Positions 35,442 through 43,581 of a stretch of DNA of 64,000 bases are shown here, one piece after another. Each line of letters starts with the position of its first letter. Within the stretch, counting starts at the first letter, position 1. The notes under the pieces are model-generated. The model made no database searches, was not told where the DNA came from, and worked only from the letters and a program-made list of their open reading frames with translations. Made by a program: the position numbers and the translations under genes. Location of the stretch: NCBI RefSeq assembly GCF_014306625.1, contig NZ_JACRYL010000009.1, positions 72,039-136,038 on the forward strand. The letters are read 5' to 3'. This stretch comes from Pedobacter fastidiosus (GTDB taxonomy: Bacteria; Bacteroidota; Bacteroidia; Sphingobacteriales; Sphingobacteriaceae).

Positions 35442-35470
35442 AAAGGCATCCTGAAAACCAGAATGCCTTT
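35442..35470 (-). terminator. rho-independent terminator of the RND efflux operon
   Basis: AAAGGCATcCTG and CAGaATGCCTTT form a stem with a four-base loop. On the minus strand the imperfect position becomes a U-G pair and the stem is followed by TTTGTTTG. It lies 22 bases beyond the stop of the outer membrane factor gene. Confidence 0.75.
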
Positions 35471-35492
35471 AATACTTTGTGAATTTTAAATT

Positions 35493-36893
35493 TTATTTCC
35501 AGCCACCACCGAGTGCACGGTATAAATTTACGACAGATTGTAATTTCTGTAATCTATCATTAATCCCACTCAGCTGAGCAGTTAATAAGCTTTGCTCTGA
35601 GGTTAAAACATCCGTATAATTTGTTGCCGAACTATAGCGTAATAATTCTTTTGTAAAATCTACAGCTTTGGTTAAAGAAGCAATTTGTTTTGCTCTGGTT
35701 TCTTCTTTTTCTGCTGCGGTTTGATAAGCATACAACGCATTCGATACTTCTTGTCCGCCTGTTAAAAGTGCTTGTTGGAAAGTGTAAAATGCAATTTGCT
35801 GATTTGCCTGTGCTGTTTTTAAACGAGCTTTATTTGCACCTTTTGCAAAAATTGGCTGCGTTAAACCACCAACTAAACTATAAAAAATAGAATTGTCGAA
35901 AAAATTGCTGAGTTGTAAACTTGTTAAACCACCAGAAGCAGTGAGTGTTAAAGCAGGATAGAAGTACGTTTTTGCAACATTGGTGTTTTCAAAAGCAGAT
36001 CTAAATCCAAATTCTGCCGCAATAACATCTGGGCGGTTTTGCAAGAGCTGTGCAGAAACGCCTGTTTGCAAATTCGTATATGGTGTTTGCTGATCTAAAG
36101 TAGTGCGGTTAATACTGCCTGGTGCTCTAGCCAAAACAACGCTCAATGCATTTTCTGCTTCTTTTACACTTCTTCTCAAATCTGGTAAGGTTACTTGTGC
36201 AGCATATAAATTTGCTTCACTTTGCACCACTGCGGCTCCATTAACAACTGCTCCTTCTTTTAAGGCTTTCATGGTTTCAACATCCTGTGTTCTAATTTTT
36301 ACAGTTTGTTCTGTAATGGCCAATTGCTTATCATAAGCCAATAAGGTATAATAACTATTGGCAATTGTAGCAATTAACTGGGTTTGAACAGCACGTTTGG
36401 CCGCATCGCTTTGAAGTAAAGTAGCATAAGCAGCACGTTTCGCACTACTTAACTTTCCCCAGATATCGGCTTCCCAAGCGGTGCTTAGTTGCGCTCTGTA
36501 AGTTTGCGTTTCTAAGTTGATGTTAATGCCTGCAGGAAAATTTTGTGCCGCTGCAGATGCCTTATTGTCGGTAACCGAAACATCACCTTGTAAGCTAGGT
36601 AAAAAAGCCAAACGACTTTGTTGTAATATTGCTTCAGAAATTTTAATCCGCTCAATAGCTTGTTTCAAATCTAGATTCTCGTTAATTCCTTGCTGAATTA
36701 ATGATTGTAAAGTAGTATCCGAAAACAAGCTTTTCCACGGTAAATCTGCCATGGTAACGGTGTCAGTTGTATTATTATCTCGGTATAAACCATCATTCTT
36801 AACCTGCGGACGGTCGTATTTTTTAGTTACGCAGGCACTCAGGGTAAGTATGGTAAGTCCGATTAAAACGGAATGCTTATAGCTAAATTTCAT
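35493..36893 (-). CDS. RND efflux outer membrane lipoprotein (TolC/OprM type)
   Basis: This 466-residue protein has a lipoprotein signal ending LTILTLSACVTKKYD (lipobox LSAC). Two outer-membrane-efflux repeats follow, with LIQQGINENLDLKQAIERI, LQSDAAKRAVQTQLIATIANSYY, RPDVIAAEFGFRSAFENTNV, and GLTQPIFAKGANKARLKTAQ. The C-terminal part, LLTAQLSGINDRLQKLQSVV with NLYRALGGGWK, is typical. It forms the trimeric outer-membrane channel of the adjacent tripartite pump. It is the last gene of the operon, 11 bases after the inner membrane pump, and is followed by a terminator. Confidence 0.94.
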   Translation of the reverse strand: MKFSYKHSVLIGLTILTLSACVTKKYDRPQVKNDGLYRDNNTTDTVTMADLPWKSLFSDTTLQSLIQQGINENLDLKQAIERIKISEAILQQSRLAFLPSLQGDVSVTDNKASAAAQNFPAGININLETQTYRAQLSTAWEADIWGKLSSAKRAAYATLLQSDAAKRAVQTQLIATIANSYYTLLAYDKQLAITEQTVKIRTQDVETMKALKEGAVVNGAAVVQSEANLYAAQVTLPDLRRSVKEAENALSVVLARAPGSINRTTLDQQTPYTNLQTGVSAQLLQNRPDVIAAEFGFRSAFENTNVAKTYFYPALTLTASGGLTSLQLSNFFDNSIFYSLVGGLTQPIFAKGANKARLKTAQANQQIAFYTFQQALLTGGQEVSNALYAYQTAAEKEETRAKQIASLTKAVDFTKELLRYSSATNYTDVLTSEQSLLTAQLSGINDRLQKLQSVVNLYRALGGGWK

Positions 36894-36904
36894 GTTCTGT
36901 TAAA

Positions 36905-39900
36905 TTAATGTTTGCTGTTAGCTGTGGCTAATTCGTATTCTTCAGGTGTCTGTTCTTTCTCAATTCCCTCATCGAATGGCGATTTATTGCTCACTCTTTC
37001 TTGTAGGCTTTGGAAGATAATAAACAATGCAGGGATTACAAATACACCAAATAACGTACCGATTAACATCCCACCAACTGCACCTGTACCAATTGATTTA
37101 TTTCCTGAAGCTCCCACACCAGATGACAACATCAAAGGCAATAATCCTAAAATAAAGGCGAAAGAAGTCATTAAAATTGGACGTAAACGAGCTGTTGCAC
37201 CATCTATTGCGGCATTAACAATGCTCATTCCTTTTCTTCGTCGATCTACAGCGTATTCTACAATCAAAATGGCATTTTTAGCGAGCAAACCAACGAGCAT
37301 AATCAAGGTAATTTGAGTATAAATGTTGTTATCTACTCCGAATATTTTATCGAAAACAAATACACCGGCCAAACCAACTGGTAGAGAAATTAATACTGCC
37401 AATGGTAAAATATAACTTTCGTACTGTGCTGCCAAAAGGAAGTAAACGAAAATTATACATAATAAAAAGATAAATACGGTTTGGCTTCCACCACTTATTT
37501 CCTCACGAGATAAACCCGAAAATTCATATCCATATCCTGCTGGTAAACTTTGTGCGGCAACTTCTTGTACAGCTTTCAATGCATCACCAGAACTATAACC
37601 CGCATTTGGGTTACCTGTTACGGCGATAGATGTAAATAAGTTGAAACGTGAAATTGCTTGTGGTCCATAAACTTTTGTCAAGGTGATAAACTCAGAAACT
37701 GGCGCCATATCTCCTTTACTATTACGAACAAAAATGCTGGTTAAAGTTTGCTGATTGGCACGATATTGTGCATCGGCCTGATACATTACCCTAAACTGCT
37801 TGCCAAATTTATTAAAGTTTGATGCATAAACACCACCATAATAGCCCTGCATTACACTTAAAACATCGCTTACTGTTAAGCCGGCTTGTTTAACTTTTGC
37901 AACATTAACATCAATTTGATATTGTGGGAAGTTGGGGTTAAAGGAAGTTGATGCATATTGAATTTCTGGACGTTTACTCAACGCTGCCAAGAATCCATTT
38001 CCAACATCATTAAATTTATTAATATCGCCACCGGTTTTATCTTGTAATTGAAATTCGAAACCACCACTTGTACCAAAACCTTGGATGGTTGGTGGCGCAA
38101 AGAAGATAATTTTAGCGCCCTTTATGTTTGCAGTTTTTGCAAAGAGTTCGCCAATAATTGCTTTAACATCGCGTTTACGTTCGTCCCATGGAGCTAAACG
38201 AGCAATTACCATCCCGTAAGAACTTCCCGAACCACTAATCATACTCCGACCAACAACTCTTAGTGAGTTTTTGATTTCAGGAATCTTGTGTGCAATACTG
38301 TCGATTTTTGCAATTATAATATTTGTTTCTTCTTGAGATGTTCCGGCAGGTAATGAAATATCAGACATGATCGTTCCCAAATCCTCGTTAGGTACGAAAC
38401 CTTTAGGCGTGGTATTCATGGTCCAAACCAAAACAACGGTAAAGAATGCGATACCTAAACCAACAACCCATTTTTTTCTAGATAGGAAGCCAACTGATTT
38501 TTTATATTTTCCAGTAACGGCATCGAATGAAGTATTAAATGCATCGTAAAAACGATTTAAAAAGTTTTTCTTTTTTTCGTGATCTTCCGTATGTGGTTTT
38601 AAAAACAATGCACATAGCGCCGGACTTAAAGTTAAAGCGTTAATTGCAGAAAGGATAATTGAAATGGCAAGGGTTAAACCAAATTGTTTGTAGAATACAC
38701 CTGAAGATCCTTGAATAAAACTCACCGGAATAAATACTGCGGCCATTACCAGTGTGATGGAAATAATCGCACCGCTAATGTCATCCATCGCATCAATAGT
38801 TGCTTTCTTTGCGTCGGTATAACCTTCATCAAGTTTTGCGTGCACCGCCTCGACGACTACAATCGCATCATCCACCACAATACCAATCGCGAGGACAAGT
38901 GCAAAAAGGGTTAATAAATTGATGGTAAAACCGAACAAACTTAAAAAGAAGAATGTACCAATAATCGCCACTGGAACACTTATCGCCGGAATTAATGTTG
39001 ATCTAAAATCCTGTAAGAATATAAATACAACTAAGAATACTAAGATAAATGCTTCAATTAAAGTATGAATTACTTTCTCGATTGATGCATCCAAGAAATC
39101 ATTTACGTTAACTAAAGTTGTATAGTGAATTCCTTTCGGGAAAGTTTTTTGAGCCTCATCTAATGTCTTGATGGAGTTTTCAATAACCTCTTTCGCGTTA
39201 GAGCCCGCAGTTTGGTTAATAGCGATACCTAAAGCTTGTTTACCATTAAACTTAACTGAACTGGCGTAACTTTGAGCACCCATTTCAATTCTGGCAACAT
39301 CTTTTAAACGAAGAATTTGCCCATTAGCATCTGCTTTAATTATGATGTTGCTAAACTGCGCCTCATCTTTTAACCTACCAGAATACTTTAAAGTATATTG
39401 AAATGCCTGATCGCCTTGTTCTCCAAACTGACCTGGAGCAGCTTCAACATTCTGCTCGGCCAAAGCAACATTAATATCGTTCGGAACCAAGCCATAAGTT
39501 GCCATAATATCTGGCTTAAGCCAAATTCTCATGGTATAATCCATTTGTCCAAAGGCACTTGCATCACCTACGCCATTAATACGCTTAATTTGAGGGATGA
39601 TGTTGATGTTGGCATAATTCTGTAAAAACTTCTGATCGTATGATGGATCATCACTGTAAATACCAAAGATAAGTACATTACTCGCTTGTCTTTTTGCTGT
39701 AATTACACCCGATTTAGTTACCTCAGCCGGAAGTAAACTTGTTGCTCGGGCAACCCTATTTTGTACGTTTACAGCGGCTAAATCTGGATTTGTACCCAAT
39801 TTAAAGTTTACGGTAATTGTAGCTGTACCATCGTTACTGGCTGATGAAGTCATGTATGTCATGTCTTCTACACCATTTATTTGCTCTTCCAGTGGAACAA

Positions 39901-40084
39901 CAACGCTATTCATTACCACATCGGCATTTGCACCTTGGTATGAAGTAGAAACCTGCACCGTTGGTGGCGCAATTTCTGGATATTGTGAAACCGGCAACGT
40001 AGCTAAACCTAAAACACCGAGAATTACGATGATGATGGATATAACCGTTGATAAAACCGGCCTTTCTATAAATTTCTTAAACAT
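36905..40084 (-). CDS. RND multidrug efflux pump, inner membrane subunit (AcrB/HAE1 type)
   Basis: This 1059-residue proton-driven exporter has twelve membrane helices and two large periplasmic loops. The start MFKKFIERPVLSTVISIIIV is typical. Proton-relay residues are present: the Asp pair in GIVVDDAIVVVEAVHAKL (helix 4) and Lys in GLLAKNAILIVEYAVD (helix 10). Porter-domain motifs such as GVEDMTYMTSSASNDGTATI, GVGDASAFGQMDYTMRIWL and PAGTSQEETNIII are intact. It belongs to the hydrophobe/amphiphile (drug, bile salt, dye) class; the precise substrate is unknown. It lies between the adaptor and the outer membrane factor. Confidence 0.97.
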   Translation of the reverse strand: MFKKFIERPVLSTVISIIIVILGVLGLATLPVSQYPEIAPPTVQVSTSYQGANADVVMNSVVVPLEEQINGVEDMTYMTSSASNDGTATITVNFKLGTNPDLAAVNVQNRVARATSLLPAEVTKSGVITAKRQASNVLIFGIYSDDPSYDQKFLQNYANINIIPQIKRINGVGDASAFGQMDYTMRIWLKPDIMATYGLVPNDINVALAEQNVEAAPGQFGEQGDQAFQYTLKYSGRLKDEAQFSNIIIKADANGQILRLKDVARIEMGAQSYASSVKFNGKQALGIAINQTAGSNAKEVIENSIKTLDEAQKTFPKGIHYTTLVNVNDFLDASIEKVIHTLIEAFILVFLVVFIFLQDFRSTLIPAISVPVAIIGTFFFLSLFGFTINLLTLFALVLAIGIVVDDAIVVVEAVHAKLDEGYTDAKKATIDAMDDISGAIISITLVMAAVFIPVSFIQGSSGVFYKQFGLTLAISIILSAINALTLSPALCALFLKPHTEDHEKKKNFLNRFYDAFNTSFDAVTGKYKKSVGFLSRKKWVVGLGIAFFTVVLVWTMNTTPKGFVPNEDLGTIMSDISLPAGTSQEETNIIIAKIDSIAHKIPEIKNSLRVVGRSMISGSGSSYGMVIARLAPWDERKRDVKAIIGELFAKTANIKGAKIIFFAPPTIQGFGTSGGFEFQLQDKTGGDINKFNDVGNGFLAALSKRPEIQYASTSFNPNFPQYQIDVNVAKVKQAGLTVSDVLSVMQGYYGGVYASNFNKFGKQFRVMYQADAQYRANQQTLTSIFVRNSKGDMAPVSEFITLTKVYGPQAISRFNLFTSIAVTGNPNAGYSSGDALKAVQEVAAQSLPAGYGYEFSGLSREEISGGSQTVFIFLLCIIFVYFLLAAQYESYILPLAVLISLPVGLAGVFVFDKIFGVDNNIYTQITLIMLVGLLAKNAILIVEYAVDRRRKGMSIVNAAIDGATARLRPILMTSFAFILGLLPLMLSSGVGASGNKSIGTGAVGGMLIGTLFGVFVIPALFIIFQSLQERVSNKSPFDEGIEKEQTPEEYELATANSKH

Positions 40085-40123
40085 AATTAATATCGCTGAT
40101 TAGTGAGATTGTACTGATTACTA

Positions 40124-41293
40124 TTACTTTTTTATATCAGCATAAACTGAATCAGAGCTTTTTTCTTCGGGTTTAATTTTAGCACCATCTTTTAACGATT
40201 GGAAACCTTCTAATACTACTTTATCGCCTGCTTTTAAACCCTTAGTTACTACATAAAATTTATCTTTTGCTAAATCCATAATCTGAATTTCAGTGCTGAT
40301 AATTTTAGCAGAATCGCCCAATACGTAAACGAATTTTTTGCCCTGTAAATCGATTGTAGATTTTTGAGGAATGAGAATAGCGTTTTCTATATGTTGGGGA
40401 ATTCTTACAGATGCACTTCCTCCTGATTTTAATAAGGAGATTGGATTAGGAAAAGTAGCCCTTAAACTTGCAGAACCCGTTGCAGTATTGATTTGACCAT
40501 TAATCGATTCGATTTTGCCATTTTGAGCGTAAACTGTTCCATCTGCCAGTACCAAACTCACAGCGGGAATGTTTTTCATTTGCTGAGCCAATGTATTTCC
40601 TTTGTACGTTTTAGAAAAATCTAAAAGCTGTTTTTCGTTAAGGGAGAAGTAAGCATAAACTCTAGATGTATTTGAAACGGTAGTAAGTGGCTCGGTACTC
40701 GAACTGCTTACCAAACTTCCATTTCTGAAAGGAATGCTTCCAACAACGCCATCAACAGGACTTGTAATTGAGGTATAACTTAAATTAACCTGTGCATTTG
40801 CCAAAGCTGCCTTAGCTTGAGACAATGCTGCTTTTCTACTTTGCAAAGTTAACTGTGCAGCATCTAAATCGTATTTGCTAATAATGTCTTTTTCAACTAA
40901 AGGCCTTGTTTTGTTTACCTGTAATTGAGCCGCATTAACATCAGCCTCTGCACTGCTAATTGCCGCTCTTGCTGTTCTAACTTCTTGCTCGTATTGTGGT
41001 GCCATTATAGTAAAAAGAAGTTGCCCTTTTTTTACCACAGCGCCTTCATCAACCAATATTTTTTGAATAAAGCCATCTACTTTTGGGCGGATATCGATAT
41101 TTTGAATTCCTTCTATAGTTGCAGGATAATCTGAATTTAATTCTGTTGTTTGTGCATTAACGGTAAAAACCGGGTAAGGTTGTGGACCAGCCGCTGCTGC
41201 GGCTGCTGCTTTTTTTGCATCGTCATTACTTCCGCAGGATGCTAAAAGCATACCGATGCTCATGCTAAAAAAGAGAGTTGTTACTTTTCTCAT
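40124..41293 (-). CDS. RND efflux periplasmic adaptor lipoprotein (AcrA type)
   Basis: This 389-residue adaptor starts MRKVTTLFFSMSIGMLLASCGSN, with lipobox LASC. A poly-Ala linker (about residues 29-36) follows. Domains in order are: beta-barrel/lipoyl half (NSDYPATIEGIQNIDIRPKV, GFIQKILVDEGAVVKKGQLL), a helical hairpin (about 100-165), the second lipoyl half (SYTSITSPVDGVVGSIPFRN), beta-barrel (VYAYFSLNEKQLLDF) and membrane-proximal domain. It is the first gene of the three-gene pump operon, 39 bases before the pump. A -7 promoter motif and a 16-bp palindrome lie upstream. Confidence 0.95.
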   Translation of the reverse strand: MRKVTTLFFSMSIGMLLASCGSNDDAKKAAAAAAAGPQPYPVFTVNAQTTELNSDYPATIEGIQNIDIRPKVDGFIQKILVDEGAVVKKGQLLFTIMAPQYEQEVRTARAAISSAEADVNAAQLQVNKTRPLVEKDIISKYDLDAAQLTLQSRKAALSQAKAALANAQVNLSYTSITSPVDGVVGSIPFRNGSLVSSSSTEPLTTVSNTSRVYAYFSLNEKQLLDFSKTYKGNTLAQQMKNIPAVSLVLADGTVYAQNGKIESINGQINTATGSASLRATFPNPISLLKSGGSASVRIPQHIENAILIPQKSTIDLQGKKFVYVLGDSAKIISTEIQIMDLAKDKFYVVTKGLKAGDKVVLEGFQSLKDGAKIKPEEKSSDSVYADIKK

Positions 41294-41378
41294 GGACTAT
41301 TTCTGTGTGTTTAAATTTAAATTTCCGGGGTTAAAAGCGTAATCAAATACCGAAGTTTTGATTTTCGCTTCAACTGTC

Positions 41379-41386
41379 CAAAAATA
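41379..41386 (-). promoter_or_regulatory. probable efflux operon -7 promoter element
   Basis: On the minus strand this reads TATTTTTG, matching TAnnTTTG, 85 bases before the adaptor start. It overlaps one of two CTGTCCAAA direct repeats. A TTTG at 41412-41415 (minus) is present but at a 25-base spacing, longer than usual for a -33 element. Confidence 0.45.
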
Positions 41387-41426
41387 GAGCCTAAAAAAAA
41401 ATAAGTCTGTCCAAATTCTGTCATTT

Positions 41427-41442
41427 AATCAATCGATTGATT
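41427..41442. promoter_or_regulatory. 16-bp perfect palindrome, candidate operator
   Basis: AATCAATCGATTGATT is a perfect palindrome centred about 50 bases upstream of the probable -7 element of the efflux operon. TetR-type regulators of efflux pumps often bind palindromes of this size, but no such regulator is in the window. Confidence 0.4.
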
Positions 41443-41758
41443 TATTTTTTCATTAAAAACTGTTTAAAAACTTGTTTAACAGGGTATTAAGGTTGATTTG
41501 TTAGCTAAAAATGCTATGTAAATTAATTGCGACAGTTGTTAAATGATGTTAAGAAGGCACAATGTAATGGTTAGAATTTCGATGATATGTTAGGAAAAAC
41601 AGTCAATTTGATTGCGAGCTTAGTGTGAAATGTACACATATGGGTTTTTGGCTGTATCATCATTTAATATATGCTTCGTCCGCAATTTTTTCTTGCAAAG
41701 CCATGATTATTTTGATTGATTTTCTCCTTTACTTTGCGCAATAATTCTAGCAAGTACT

Positions 41759-42367
41759 ATGGTTAATTATCGCGAAATTTTCGAAGAGCAAGGAATGGAT
41801 TATTCTACTTATCGCCAACTGGTTGATAAGCTTTTAGCTGAAGGGCATACCACCGGGCCAGATAGTTCTGAGGCTATGCTGCATTATAGTAAAATGAATG
41901 TTCAGCGCATGAGTCGCGTAGATAAAACAGCAAGTTTAAACACAGAATTATCGACAGCAATTGATCAAATAAAAGGAAACTATAAACTATTGGTTATTAC
42001 AGAAGGATGGTGTGGTGATGCGGCACAGATTATTCCAATTTTTAATAAAATTGCTTTGGCGGCGCCAGATAAATTTGAGTTAAAATTCGTACTTCGTGAT
42101 AAAAATCTTCCTTTAATTGATGCGCATTTAACCAACGGCGGAAGAGCAATTCCAGTTTTACTAGTTTTAGATAAAACAGGCGAAAATGTTCTGGCAAGTT
42201 GGGCGCCAAGACCCCAGGTTTTACAAGCGCTACTAAAAGAGTGGAAAAAGGAAACAACCGAAATGCTTGTAATAGCAGAGAAACTTCATGGTTGGTACGC
42301 AAAAGATAAAACTCAAACTACACAGGCAGAGTTAAGTGGGCTTTTAAATCAGTTGGAGGATAATTAA
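41759..42367 (+). CDS. thioredoxin-fold protein with a single active-site Cys
   Basis: This 202-residue cytoplasmic protein has a helical N-terminus (about 1-65) and a thioredoxin-like domain: YKLLVITEGWCGDAAQIIPI, FELKFVLRDKNLPLID, the cis-Pro segment GGRAIPVLLVLDKTG, and a C-terminal helix pair. The usual CxxC is W84-C85-G86-D87-A88 here, so the resolving Cys is missing. This is the pattern of the Thioredoxin_9-type family. A disulfide-isomerase or monothiol role is possible, but classic thioredoxin reduction is unlikely. It is monocistronic and divergent from the efflux operon. Confidence 0.85.
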   Translation: MVNYREIFEEQGMDYSTYRQLVDKLLAEGHTTGPDSSEAMLHYSKMNVQRMSRVDKTASLNTELSTAIDQIKGNYKLLVITEGWCGDAAQIIPIFNKIALAAPDKFELKFVLRDKNLPLIDAHLTNGGRAIPVLLVLDKTGENVLASWAPRPQVLQALLKEWKKETTEMLVIAEKLHGWYAKDKTQTTQAELSGLLNQLEDN

Positions 42368-42515
42368 TTAAAGTCGTCGGCCTAAATTTAAGTTAGGCTT
42401 TAAAGATACTAACATTGCTTTTTTGTGGGACACTAACCAAAGCGTCCTGCCCAATCGGTAATATGTGCGCTCATTTGTAAACAAAATTAAAATGACGCAG
42501 CACTTTAACAGTTTC

Positions 42516-42844
42516 TTAATCTTCAATAGATTTTAATACAGTTTCAAGTTCTTTATCCGAAATAGAATCCTGTTCGGATTTATCATAAATGGATAGGAGA
42601 TAGATCTTTTCTTTTACGATCCTAACTCTAGTGATTAATCTAGCGCCTGCAGATTTACCTTTGCCTTTACTTGAGATAGTGATTCTAATTTTATAGCAAT
42701 CGTTTCCTATTGGTGTGCCCTGAAGAGGGTCTTCTCTTAGGTTTTCTACAAAAGTAATTAGATCATTTTTAGCAGATTTGTGTTTTTTGCAAAGTTTTTT
42801 AATTCTTTAATGAAGAGGGATGATGTAAGTACATCATATTTCAT
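42516..42844 (-). pseudogene. RelE/ParE-type toxin gene split by a -1 frameshift
   Basis: Frame 1 starts at ATG 42844 (MKYDVLTSSLFIKELKN) and stops after 28 codons. The -1 frame then continues without a stop to TAA at 42516: CKKHKSAKNDLITFVENLRE, DPLQGTPIGNDCYKIRI, SSKGKGKSAGARLITRVRI, EKIYLLSIYDKSEQDSISDK, ending SIED. Joined, this is a 109-residue RelE/ParE-like mRNA-interferase-type toxin. The break lies at TTA AAA AAC, a six-A run; a seven-A run would restore one frame. The sequence is also a canonical -1 slippery heptamer, A AAA AAC, in the correct phase. It overlaps the antitoxin gene by 11 bases. It could be a pseudogene, a sequence error, phase variation or programmed frameshifting. 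Confidence 0.8.
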
Positions 42845-43040
42845 CCACTAGGTCCTCAAAACGCTTTAAATTTAATTTTCCTTTTTCAGCTAATTCTGTT
42901 TCCTTGTAAGCGTTAGCTAATTCATTTAGATATTGTTCTTTTAATTGATCAATATTTTTAATCTTAACACCTTTAATGCTTTTTAAAGTTTCTAATATCG
43001 AAAAGGCATTCTCGCCTTTTATTTCCAATGTAACTTCCAT
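42834..43040 (-). CDS. antitoxin-like partner of the split toxin
   Basis: This 68-residue protein begins MEVTLEIKGENAFSILETLK and is followed by a long charged helix (QLKEQYLNELANAYKETELA) and the tail KLNLKRFEDLVDEI. The layout, a short beta-strand/helix N-terminus plus an acidic helix, fits small type II antitoxins that wrap a RelE-like toxin. The toxin reading frame begins inside its last codons (ATG at 42844 versus stop at 42834), the usual antitoxin-first coupled order. The assignment rests mainly on this context. The ORF is intact, in contrast to the toxin. Confidence 0.7.
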   Translation of the reverse strand: MEVTLEIKGENAFSILETLKSIKGVKIKNIDQLKEQYLNELANAYKETELAEKGKLNLKRFEDLVDEI

Positions 43041-43096
43041 AGGATTTATTGTTTAATCTAAATATACCATTTTCAACAGCTAAAATGGTTTTTAGT

Positions 43097-43378
43097 TTAA
43101 TCTACACTAACCGTTAATCCTTCTTGTTGCAAAATTTTACGGTAAACTTCCATTTCAGTAAACGATCCTTCTAGTACAGGACATTTTCCATCATTATGAA
43201 CTTTCCACGCAATTTTTTCTGATTGAGATTCGTTATAATCTAGATATTTCATCATGCAGTAAATTACATGATCAAAGGTATTCACATCATCATTCCACAA
43301 AATAAGGCGATGTACGGTTTTTAGGGAAGTTAAAATTTCTTCGAGCGTAAAGGTCTCTTCTTTGGTTTCTGTAGACAT
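43097..43378 (-). CDS. clpS: ATP-dependent Clp protease adaptor ClpS
   Basis: ClpS binds proteins with N-terminal Leu, Phe, Trp or Tyr and hands them to the ClpA(C)-ClpP protease. The 93-residue protein has a disordered N-terminal tail and the core motif LILWNDDVNTFDHVIYCMMK, whose Asn-Asp-Asp residues contact the N-degron amino group. HNDGKCPVLEGSFTEMEVYR and the C-terminal ILQQEGLTVSVD complete the fold. Its partner enzyme Aat lies at 29005-29640. A short inverted repeat (ACCATTTT/AAAATGGT, 43066-43089) lies just beyond the stop but lacks a clear U-tract on this strand. Confidence 0.95.
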   Translation of the reverse strand: MSTETKEETFTLEEILTSLKTVHRLILWNDDVNTFDHVIYCMMKYLDYNESQSEKIAWKVHNDGKCPVLEGSFTEMEVYRKILQQEGLTVSVD

Positions 43379-43581
43379 GGAGCAAAAATAAACAATAATT
43401 GGAAGATAATATGATGGAAGATGTAATATGTTAAATGGAAGATGAGCTTTTGCAGGTTATAGAAATATTTTTAATTTTCGATTTGGGTTTGTTTACTGAT
43501 GTTCAATCCATTTTCCATCTTCCCTCGTACTTCTTACATAATCTTCATCCCTTTTAATACATTTGTTAACCAAATAATAAA

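Larger units (their letters stand above)
41294..41758. other. divergent regulatory interval of the efflux operon
   Basis: These 465 bases contain no gene. They separate the minus-strand efflux operon from a plus-strand thioredoxin-fold gene and must hold both promoters. Visible elements are a minus-strand -7 motif at 41379-41386, two direct copies of CTGTCCAAA (41374-41382 and 41407-41415), and the palindrome at 41427-41442. No regulator gene is adjacent. Confidence 0.6.

Noticed and set aside
43066..43089. Terminator for clpS
   Set aside because: The inverted repeat ACCATTTT/AAAATGGT has its T-run on the plus strand, opposite to clpS, so I did not list it as a terminator.
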